Source: Lepidodermella squamata (lineage: Eukaryota; Gastrotricha). From it: a stretch of 64,000 nucleotides of DNA. Position numbers and translations under genes: made by a program. Below the pieces are notes generated by a model that searched no databases, was not told the DNA's origin, and was given only the letters and a program-made list of their open reading frames with translations. The stretch spans positions 310,001-374,000 of the forward strand of contig JBLDXI010000045.1 of the NCBI GenBank assembly GCA_047495785.1. The letters run 5' to 3'. Shown here piece by piece: positions 56,330 to 64,000 of this stretch (position 1 is its first letter; the number at the start of each line of letters is the position of its first letter).

Positions 56330-57304
56330 TTATACTTCTTCCTCTTCGATTGTAGACAGTTCGATCATAGCATCTTCTCGTTTCGGTTTGTTACAGAATT
56401 TAGCCATCGGATAGCACAAGCACAAGCAAAATAAAACAACGTAAATAGAAACCATGGTGACTAAAAATGCATCGAAAATCGTGCAACATGTCCAGTCGAA
56501 AATAGTCGCAGGGTTAAACGAAGATGAGCCCAACGACTTGGCGTGACGCTTCATAATTGAAGCGATTTTCCGCTTCGATGGACATCTCGAAGAATCGGCC
56601 GACACATCGTTGAGGCAGAAATAGGTTGAAGTGCTTGCTACAACAGACTTGAAGAACAAGTTTTTAGGGCACCGATTCTCGAGATTTTCTTCATCAATCG
56701 ATGATTCAGACAGGGTGGTTGAAAAGTCCCGTGCGAACCAGCTGATGCGAAGTGAATAGCCTCGGAGGCATGATTTAGCCTCGCTGCTTTTCGCGAGAAT
56801 TTCAAAACCGCTGTAATCGCGCCAACTCGGAAAAATTGACAAGACGCAAGGCTTCGTAGCGTTCCATTTCGATGGCAATTGGCACGCTGCTTCAGAATCA
56901 AAAAGTAAAGTACCTATATCACGATGCCGATTGAGGTGAATTTCTTTGCCTGACAATTGCCTCGTTATTTCGCTGAGGGAAAGACCGAAAATGATCAAAC
57001 GTTGATCGTCAGCCAGCGGGAATAAATAAATATTGCCGAGTGAAGTATGATCATCAATTGACGATGAGCTATCCGATGAAAACAGAGCCCTGCTGTCGAT
57101 TATCGTCGAGCACCATTGCCCAGGTGGGGTCTTGGGTGATTCCAAATTCGAAAGACCACATCCGAAAAAAGCTGTCTCAATCGAATTATCGGAGCTGAAC
57201 GAACTCCCACGCTTGAATAAAAATTCCTCATCAAGATCGGCGTTTGTAAAATCGACTAGGCTAGTTTTGATGAAGGGTATGTTCGGAAATCCACCCGGCG
57301 CCAT
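56330..57304 (-). CDS. Type I membrane protein, unrecognised
   Basis: A 324-residue minus-strand frame begins at ATG 57304. It has a large extracellular-like region with scattered Cys, one membrane helix near the C terminus (FLVTMVSIYVVLFCLCLCY) and a short acidic cytoplasmic end (IELSTIEEEEV). It lacks a signal peptide at this start. Immediately upstream, ATG 57471 opens a different frame with a clear signal peptide (MLPNFELFLWAIIIVF...) that stops at 57305-57303 region in a TAATG overlap. A 41-bp intron (GTTAAT to ATGAG, about 57362-57322) would join the two in frame, making a normal secreted type I protein, but the acceptor is poor. No family is recognised. Confidence 0.6.
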   Translation of the reverse strand: MAPGGFPNIPFIKTSLVDFTNADLDEEFLFKRGSSFSSDNSIETAFFGCGLSNLESPKTPPGQWCSTIIDSRALFSSDSSSSIDDHTSLGNIYLFPLADDQRLIIFGLSLSEITRQLSGKEIHLNRHRDIGTLLFDSEAACQLPSKWNATKPCVLSIFPSWRDYSGFEILAKSSEAKSCLRGYSLRISWFARDFSTTLSESSIDEENLENRCPKNLFFKSVVASTSTYFCLNDVSADSSRCPSKRKIASIMKRHAKSLGSSSFNPATIFDWTCCTIFDAFLVTMVSIYVVLFCLCLCYPMAKFCNKPKREDAMIELSTIEEEEV

Positions 57305-57471
57305 TAGAGCGTTTGCCTCATATCAAGGCTTTGCTGGATAGTTGCCTCGTAATTAACGCCATTTTCGAAGTTCGGCAGAATCCTTGGCTTGACGTATGGA
57401 ATTTGGCAACAAGCCAAGTTTGAGAAAACAATGATTATTGCCCATAAGAAAAGTTCGAAATTAGGTAGCAT

Positions 57472-57872
57472 GGCTGATTTCAGCCAGAATGATTTTGGGA
57501 AATAGCTAGCGTCTATTTACGTCTCGGTTTTTCACACCTTGATAAATATTTGATCAATAAGGCAACTACGTTTTTCGAGCCTTGTCTTTTATTTTTATGA
57601 ATTTTCTTTGCGCTCTGATCTATCAATCATTCCTCTGTCATTGTCAGTGTTATTAAATAATAAAACAGGTGTATAAAAATTCTGCCGGAAATCTCGCGTT
57701 ATTTTTGTTGCGCCCGTGGTGGAAAAACAATCTTTGGTATAATTTGCTAATTTGGCATATATATCGAACCATCTTTTGAAATCATTAGATTTTACAGTAA
57801 TATAGGCAGAGATATTATAATACAGTTTTGTCTAAAAGGTATACATTTCACCGATTCAACGATGCTGATTTT
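57472..57872. other. Spacer between two minus-strand genes
   Basis: AT-rich and with no coding support. It probably contains the 3' untranslated region of the GPCR gene to its right and the promoter of the membrane-protein gene to its left. Confidence 0.4.
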
Positions 57873-58966
57873 TTACGCGACAGTCGGGCTGGCATTTACA
57901 GCTACGACATCGCCGTTTTGCGGCGCTAATTCGCTCAATTTCATCGCAGCATCGGGCGTTGTCGCGATAGCTGTCACAAAGTCCTCCTCGGCCAGGCCGT
58001 CCTCATCGCATAAGCTTTTAACGCCCCTGGTGTTGCGAAAATTGGCCTGTCGAGCTGCCTGCCGGCCATTACTCTTCGCGGTGAGGTGGTTCCTGAGTTC
58101 AGGTAGGGTCATCCCAACCGGGAGTGGGTAAGCCGCGGCTGAAAACGCCCGTTGCTGCCGGCCGTTGTGCTCAGGCCACGGCGAGCTGAAGCCGTTCCAC
58201 ATGGCTGATTTCGCCTCGGTTGTAATGTTAATGCCGGCTTCATCCGACGCAGCTTTCTCGTTTTCATCCTCGATAGACGTTAGCAGAGGCCGATGCGGCA
58301 AGGCGTTGCCGTTCACCGAGCCGTTCATTTCGACGCAGTACGACCGGCGATACGTCGAGTCCGAGTGCATGAAGCTGGGCGCTGATTTGCGGCCGCTACT
58401 CGTGTAAGATGTGCTGTAGCGTGATTGAATCACAGACTGCTGGCGCGATCGCTTGTTGATGCCCAAAAGTTGGAATAACGACTTTCTGATGTCTCGAAGA
58501 CGGAGGCAATAAATCACCTAATTAGGACACGAATGAGACGCGCCACATATTTCAAGTTCAAAAAATTACCGGGTCGACAACTGAGTTCAAATGTAAAACT
58601 AGAGTAGCAACGAGAAGGTAGCGACAGAAGAATAAATGCGCTGCAGATAGTGTGTCGTCGTCTGTGAGCAAATATCCAACCTAGAAATTCGGAAAAAAAA
58701 TTAGTATTTATTTTATTTCGATTATTTTTAACCAACCAGTGGCGCCCAGCAGATCAAGCACCAGAAAACAAGCAGTCCAGTGGTGAGGAAGCCGCGTAGT
58801 TGGTTTCGAACTTCGACAACCCGCCGGTCGTCGGTCATGACGGCAAGTCGGCGCCGGTGAACGTGCGACTGGGCGCAGGCGAAAATGTAGGAAGACAGCA
58901 CGGCGACAAGTAATATCAGCATCCCCACGCAAACAGCCATCTTACAATTTGAACATATAATATCTC
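57873..58966 (-). pseudogene. Rhodopsin-like GPCR, 5' truncated (TM5 to C terminus)
   Basis: Minus-strand exons from about 58966..58737, 58680..58570 and 58517..57873 join in phase 0. They encode TM5 (VGMLILLVAVLSSYIFACAQ), TM6 (TTGLLVFWCLICWAPL), TM7 (LVATLVLHLNSVVDP then VIYCLRLRDIRKSL) and a 200-residue tail. Intron positions equal those of the GPCR at 19549, so the two are paralogues. TM1-TM4 are absent. Just beyond the TM5 exon, at 58967, the duplicated tail of the 12451 gene begins on the opposite strand. The gene therefore appears cut by the duplication and has no way to make a full receptor unless the other exons lie elsewhere. The coding frame that remains is intact, so the cut may be recent. 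Confidence 0.75.
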
Positions 58967-59210
58967 GCGGTTGAAGCAGGAGCAGAGCCTGGAGATCAGG
59001 CGGAAGATGAAGGAAGCTCAGGCGCAACGGGCCAGGGCGATGAGCCGGCGGCGCAATTCAGGCGTGCCGGCTTCCTCGGTGCCGGAGGAATTTGCGCTGA
59101 ATTACAAACATGCGCGCGCTGGCCGGGCCGTGTTCGATGTGACTGGCGAGCGGACAACTGGAACACGCGTGCATATGATGCGCCTAGTCAGCATGAACAA
59201 AAAAATATGA
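58967..59210 (+). pseudogene. Orphan 3' coding end of the 12451-type gene
   Basis: A 244-bp copy of 16041-16284, with the same stop codon and frame. I count two differences in the coding part, both synonymous. There is no start codon at its 5' edge and no upstream exon in the expected place, since the flanking DNA is the inverted GPCR exon. It is most simply a duplication remnant. Confidence 0.8.
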
Positions 59211-59270
59211 AGATCAAAAAATCTGATAAAATACTACAATTCACTATGTATTATTTTCGAATCAAGCGGC

Positions 59271-59457
59271 AATAAAATTTTCTAATTTTTTAAGTTTTTC
59301 AAGTGACTTTTTTTGTGATTGAGATGTCAAAACCAGACGGCTCCTGCAGGTCCAAATGCTGGTTTCTAGACCGGACGCATAGTTTAGGCACTGATGTCTC
59401 AATAATTCGGTTTACAGTATTTCTCATTATAAATGTACGTGATTTTTGGTACTCGAA
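59271..59457. repeat. About 200-bp direct repeat, member 3
   Basis: Duplicated-block counterpart of 16350-16545; several internal words are deleted (for example the second ccggattaaaccgg). Confidence 0.6.
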
Positions 59458-59936
59458 ACATTAATATATTAATCATAAAAACGTACATAAAATCAATTAC
59501 TAAATGATTAGGTACCGTGCGCTGTCCTTCAAGTTTTGAAGGCTATTCTTGGAAAAAATTAAATGTTCAATTAGGCGAGATTGCTTCATAATTAGCCTTT
59601 TAACAATTTTATTAAGACAGGTAGAACCCAGCAACATCTATTTCCGGCCTGCCTTATAAGTCGGTATTTACGGGCTTATTTTGTCTAATATTCAGAATTT
59701 AGACGCTAATATAACACTAGTCCTATAATTCAGGAAATATGTAACTGCGTAATAAAATAAACTGCGAGCCTCACATGACGGACCAGGTGTTTCATAAATT
59801 ACCCCAGCCAATTACCCAGACAACAATGATTAAAATGACTAAAATGTGCTGGCTGTAATGCACCTGGGCGAAGAAATGCTGTCGTCGAAATATTTTTGTC
59901 ACGGACAGAGAGGGTATAAAGCCTATACTTACCGTA

Positions 59937-60377
59937 CCGTAAACTACAGTATAAAGGCCGCGGCGACTAATTTTCCTGATTTTTGAAAAAGAGGCAAAAA
60001 GTGCGGCGATTATTTGAGTGCGGCGATTATTCGAGTGCGGTCTTTATTTCCCTCAATTTTTCAAAACTTGAGTTGTAGCAGGCGTAACAGGTGTAACAAG
60101 GGGCTTGCACCGCCATTTCACGCGCGGCTCTTCGGATAATCCGCCTCCTCGACGTCACCTTGTGAGTAGGGAGTAGGTCGGCGTAGCGGTAGGAGTCGCA
60201 GTGGGGGTGCCATCTTCTGGCGATTCGCCTGGCTGGCTGTTGATCGCGTGCTTAGGTGCGGCGATTATTCGCGCGCGGCCTTTATTTATGCTGAATTGAT
60301 GAAAATAGGGCTATTTTGCGGCGATTATTCGGGTGCGGTCTTTATTCAGGATGCGGCCTTTATACTGTAGTTTACGG
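59937..60377. mobile_element. Tc1/mariner-type MITE (441 bp) with perfect terminal inverted repeats
   Basis: Both ends read CCGTAAACTACAGTATAAAG inward, and the match continues for about 25 bp. The element is flanked by TA on both sides (59935-59936 and 60378-60379), the usual target duplication of Tc1/mariner elements. Copy 1 of the duplicated block has an uninterrupted equivalent at about 16988-16993. The interior has repeats of gcggcgattatt and gtgcggtctttatt and no coding frame. Confidence 0.9.
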
Positions 60378-60969
60378 TATTTGTTCCTATAACAGCCCGC
60401 GCTACTAAAATGTCAGCCTCAAAATTTTGAAAAATTCAAGACACTATTTTTTGGGAAGCCTTCATTTTTGACGTTTCCGAACGGATCCCTCAGCCCTATG
60501 GGCTTCTTATTGGAAAAAATACTCTGGAACCTGAAAGACCGTCGTGCGCGCGATATGATCTCTATATAATAGGTGAGTTCTCACTCCATGTTTCCATAAT
60601 CCTCCAAGGCTTACCTATTGCTGAAATTTTAAAGTGGATTGCGATTATCGATTATCGAAAGGGAAGTTGAAAAATCTATCACCTAATCAGATGCTAAAAT
60701 GCCGGTGTAAAATAATCTTGCAAAATATCGAAAATTAGCGAACTATAATTTACCAACGAATTTTGTCGGGTTTTCTTCGGTGAAATCGCGGATAAACTAT
60801 GGGAAAAGCTTCGATTCGGGGAAACACTTGAATTTTGAGCTAAAAAATCAGTGGCGCAACTTATGGTATTAGACACTATACGAGCAGCGCAAGTCATATT
60901 CGTGGAAACTAGACAAGCTACAAAAACGAAGTTATGTTGATCGCTCTATCATTTAGATCCAAGGCCGCC

Positions 60970-61128
60970 AAATTTTCTAATTTTTCTACTTTTTTGAGTG
61001 ATTCTTGATTGGTTTTTTTATGTGATGGAGTCGTCTATGTGATTAAACCGAACGCATATAGTTCAGGAACTGTCTCAATGGTTTACAGCATATTTCATTA
61101 TAAATGTACGTGATTTTTGGTACTCGAA
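60970..61128. repeat. About 200-bp direct repeat, member 4
   Basis: Counterpart of 17388-17602 in copy 2, shortened in the middle. Confidence 0.55.
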
Positions 61129-61242
61129 ATGGCTTGTGACGTATACTCATATATACGTCACATGGCTTTTGAGTTTGTCATTGAGGTTGAGGTTGTATTG
61201 GGCAATCTTCCAAAAACATATTATCCCAAGTGTGATCACAGC

Positions 61243-61250
61243 TATAAATA
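61243..61250 (+). promoter_or_regulatory. TATA box of cysteine-rich peptide copy 2
   Basis: TATAAATA conserved with 17724-17731, 75 bp upstream of the ATG at 61325. Confidence 0.6.
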
Positions 61251-61324
61251 CTTGTTTCACCACAGAGTGTAGAGTGCATCAGCTTTATTCACAAAACATT
61301 CGTAAAGCTTTAAAACTTGCTAAA

Positions 61325-61574
61325 ATGTCTCTTGGAGCATCGAAGGTTTTCATGGCGGCCGTTCTTCTGGCGTTCATTTTGATCGCTTTCATGGCAGAGC
61401 CCGCAGCCGCGTGTCAAAAACTGTTCTGGCATTGCGGGAAAGATTACGCTCCATGCTGCGGCAGCATGTACATTTTTTGTTTACCTCGACTGTGTCCCAT
61501 CTACAATTTGCTCTTTTTTCTTTAATAGGCAGTGTAAGTGTGTTGGCGATTTGTGTACCTGCGAATTGATTTGA
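61325..61574 (+). CDS. Secreted eight-cysteine knottin-like peptide, copy 2 (altered splice donor)
   Basis: Exon 1 (61325..61467) differs from copy 1 by one synonymous base, and exon 2 (61529..61574) is unchanged. The donor, however, is GTACAT instead of GTAAGT. If the intron is still removed, the product is the same 62-residue precursor with eight Cys in the same spacing. If it is retained, the frame continues through the intron to a stop at 61523-61525, giving a different hydrophobic C terminus after the CC pair and losing the last four Cys. Either outcome is possible; GTACAT keeps the essential GT but breaks the base pairing at positions +4 and +5. Confidence 0.7.
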
Positions 61575-61999
61575 CCAATTGTCATTCAATATGTCACATG
61601 GTCCAAGGCGGAGATTTCGTTGAGACCTGTCGATTCACTTCAAAATGCTACGGCAACAAAACACTGTATATCCTACCAAAATTGCCTTGTCATGCAGTAG
61701 TTATTACATATTTGTTACTTAATCCGCACCGGCCATGGATTGGGCTTGGGGCGCAACAACAATTCATTTACATACTTTGTAAATCAAAATAAACAACTGT
61801 AACTGCTTACCAGTTTTATTTTCTATATAAATGCCTGTGTGATTTATATCCCCTAGAAAAATAGTTCCCAAAGTATAGGATCGCCTCAATCGATAATCGA
61901 TAACATCGGTAATAGGTAATCGATATCGAAAATTTGAGCATAAGCTCCTGTTATTAGGGTGCGCTTTAAGCGGAGAATAAAAACTCACAAACTAATCGG

Positions 62000-63220
62000 C
62001 AGACCGTCGTAACAGCAAATACCCAAAACAGCAAACGCAACATAGCAACAAACTTTTCTACTTGCGACATAACAGCAGAAACACAATGCACCTTTTACAT
62101 AGGGGGTTGTGATCGAAAGGTGCATCAAATTGTTTCGAAATGTTCGAGCTTTGTTTCAGTTTGTTTCACTTTGTCTGGGAATACATCTGAATTATTACGG
62201 AATAGTTGAAAATTTCCCCAAAAATGAGGTGATCGAACGGATTTTTTCACAATTTTACGCGAATTTCACGTTTACTCTCAGAAGTAATTCGAAGTATCCT
62301 ATAGTATCTGTTTACTCACTGAAATAAGTGATTTTTCTGCTCAAATAATTGGAATATCGTAACAAATGTGAAACAATTTGACCCCCAGTCCCGACTGGGG
62401 GTCAAATTACCCCCAGAAATAGTAAAATCATGGTGCTTTTGATGGATGATTCACGCGAACAACAGAAATCTAATTAATTTCTCTTGATACTCCCGCTTGG
62501 TTCTAAACCCCTGACACGGATCACTAAAATGGCATTCCCTACTACAATAGAACCAGGCTGCTTCCATCCGACTTCCGATGCTGTCTCATTTTTGGAAAAT
62601 CGTTACATGAGTAGTAGATAAGTTGAGAGTTGATTACCATAAATGCCGAATTATTAGGCACTGTCCTCTATTTTTGACGGACCTTCTCAGAAAAATAAGT
62701 TGCTCACCTAGAACTGCTCCCTGAGATCGATCTAAAACAGGCCTTGAATTCTTAGGAGGGTCTAATGTCTAATCCAGAATCCAGCCTATTATTTGGATAC
62801 TGCCTTATGATTCGGTATTTATGGTAGCTAATTTGAGGGCTAGCGAACTGATGAATGTCTCCTCTGCTATTAGCCTATTGAATATCAGCCTCCATAGAAA
62901 TGGTCAAGTCCTTTTTCGACCGTTAGCCTTTGAAGCGGTGTACACTTAGGTGAAACAAAGGTGAAATTAACAACTACCTTTTGAATCCAAATCATTAATC
63001 AGGCCGAGACGATCATGTAGACTCCTGCTTTAGAATCGATTTTTCTAAATTATTTTTTTAAAGTGAGACTATTTGTTCGAAAAAGGTAAAAAATGACCTA
63101 AATTATGCACTCTTCGATCACAACCCCCATAGTAAGTTTTCGCTGTTTTGTCGCGAAATAAAAAAATTGCTGTTTTGTCGCACTCGCTGTTTTGCGTAGT
63201 TGCTGTTTTGTCGCCGTACC
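62000..63220. mobile_element. 1.2-kb element with about 120-bp inverted repeats made of tandem words
   Basis: Absent from copy 1 of the duplicated block (insertion between positions matching about 19072 and 19078). The left arm has repeats of aaaacagcaa and gcgacataacagc ending at gggggttgtgatcgaa (near 62102-62117). The right arm is its inverse, with ttcgatcacaaccccc near 63114-63129 followed by tgctgttttgtcgc repeats. The interior has no convincing protein; a 72-residue frame at 62109-62327 is unsupported. acaaa at both edges may be a target duplication. Confidence 0.75.
62375..62408. repeat. Perfect 16-bp inverted repeat with 2-bp spacer
   Basis: aatttgacccccagtc, then cc, then its exact reverse complement. 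It lies in the middle of the 1.2-kb insertion and would form a very stable hairpin with a G/C-rich stem. Confidence 0.9.
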
Positions 63221-63706
63221 AACAAATCACCTGAATATCGCATCGCTGGAAATATAATGGATCATCGATTTTCATTATCGAAAGTGAAGGCATGGACAGG
63301 GGACAGGGTAATCTGATGTTGAAAAGTTGACGTCAAATATAATCGTGTAAAATACCGAAAATTAACGAACAATTTATAAACGAGTTTGTCGGGTTTTCTT
63401 CACTGAAATCGTCGATAAATTATATGGGGAACGCTCCCCATAGCTTCGATTTGGGGAAATTATTGAATTTTATGCCAAAACTCAGTTGCACAACTTTGTA
63501 CCAGCAGCAAAATTCATGTTAAAAAACGCATGTATATTGATCGCTGTATCATTTACTTCCATTAAAAGGCCGCCGATCCAGATTCAATTGAAAAAGGTAT
63601 AAGATAACATTCAAAAACATTCAAAACCGGACGCAGAGAAATTGAATTTTTGCAAGTCATATCAATAATATAGGAAAGCGAGATCAAAGTTGTATCGAGT
63701 GAGTCA

Positions 63707-64000
63707 TCAAAATCGTGCAATTTGATCGATAGCTAATGATTGCCGATGTTGGCACGTGACACTGTCGCATTTCGAGCATTTATAAAATATCGTCTCATCA
63801 ACTGTTTTGATTCTGCAAAGTTGTATCATTCTATCATTGGAACAACCGACATCCGGTTCTTTCGAAATTTCCGATTTCCGGCGATTATTCTGGCCATAAT
63901 TGTCACTATGACCTAGTAAAGGCGATGTGTTATTGTCGCCAGCATTCGTCGTTGTAGTTCGTCGAGGGATAAAATCGGTTGTAACAAAACTATTCTGCCG
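63707..64000 (-). CDS. C-terminal tail of a third GPCR copy (cut by window end)
   Basis: Matches the last exon of the GPCR at 19549 in frame, with the stop at 63707-63709. About 98 codons are visible. Most differences are synonymous, a few are not (for example Asn for Ser and Tyr for Asn in the NNGQNS region). The rest of the gene lies outside the window. Confidence 0.75.
   Translation of the reverse strand, partial: RQNSFVTTDFIPRRTTTTNAGDNNTSPLLGHSDNYGQNNRRKSEISKEPDVGCSNDRMIQLCRIKTVDETIFYKCSKCDSVTCQHRQSLAIDQIARF

Larger units (their letters stand above)
58967..64000. repeat. Segmental duplication, copy 2 (continues past the window)
   Basis: Counterpart of 16041-19842, lengthened by a 441-bp MITE and a 1.2-kb inverted-repeat element. 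Coding parts are nearly identical, while noncoding parts carry many substitutions and small indels. Confidence 0.9.

Noticed and set aside
62109-62327. 72-residue frame inside the 1.2-kb insertion
   Set aside because: Single copy, AT-rich composition and no domain; it begins within the inverted arm.
1-64000. CRISPR arrays, bacterial operons, rRNA genes
   Set aside because: No regularly spaced repeats or rRNA-like conserved stretches were seen; the genes are intron-containing and animal.

Overview
The window is nuclear DNA of a small-genome metazoan, probably a protostome. Genes are split by many very short introns (about 50-60 bp) with GT-AG borders and nematode-like TTTTCAG acceptors, and same-strand genes lie close together. 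Animal-specific proteins (furry, NSD methyltransferase, EMC10, rhodopsin-like GPCRs, BAAT-type acyltransferases) rule out bacteria, plants and fungi. I cannot name the species. All exon joins come from reading phase and homology by eye, with no transcript evidence.

Left arm (1-7340): two tandem BAAT/acyl-CoA thioesterase-family genes, both with a cysteine nucleophile, then a tandem duplication of a C2H2 zinc-finger gene. The first zinc-finger copy (4191-5012) is broken. The second (6201-7271) is intact and carries an expanded internal repeat. The duplicated unit begins inside the last coding bases of the upstream BAAT gene.

7.3-16.3 kb: two plus-strand genes for single-pass membrane proteins with long Ser-rich cytoplasmic tails (9290-10654 and the three-exon 12451-16284). 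The last 245 bp of the second gene, a small eight-cysteine secreted peptide gene (17802-18051) and the 3' end of a GPCR gene together form a block (16041-19842). The block recurs at 58967-64000 with insertions and runs off the window end.

19.5-28.5 kb: a minus-strand rhodopsin-like GPCR. Its introns hold a mosaic of decayed transposon coding pieces: hAT-like, Helitron/Pif1-like helicase, and an integrase-associated repeat. 29.3-42.9 kb: furry (minus strand), about 2.9 thousand residues. Its large 3' intron contains plus-strand open frames and a LINE endonuclease remnant lies in another.

43.2-56.3 kb: plus-strand cluster. After a poorly understood small gene come mitochondrial-type beta-ketoacyl-ACP synthase (OXSM), NSD histone H3K36 methyltransferase, a threonine synthase-like PLP enzyme, EMC10 and a small secreted protein. 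OXSM and NSD are 62 bp apart and THNSL and EMC10 about 100 bp apart, an operon-like layout. An intron of NSD carries an inverted-repeat element with vertebrate-type telomere repeats inside.

56.3-64 kb: a minus-strand type I membrane protein gene, a GPCR gene cut off before TM5 by the duplication breakpoint, and then duplicated copy 2. Copy 2 contains a 441-bp MITE and a 1.2-kb long-inverted-repeat element, both absent from copy 1. It includes a second eight-cysteine peptide gene whose splice donor has changed, and the start of a third GPCR copy.
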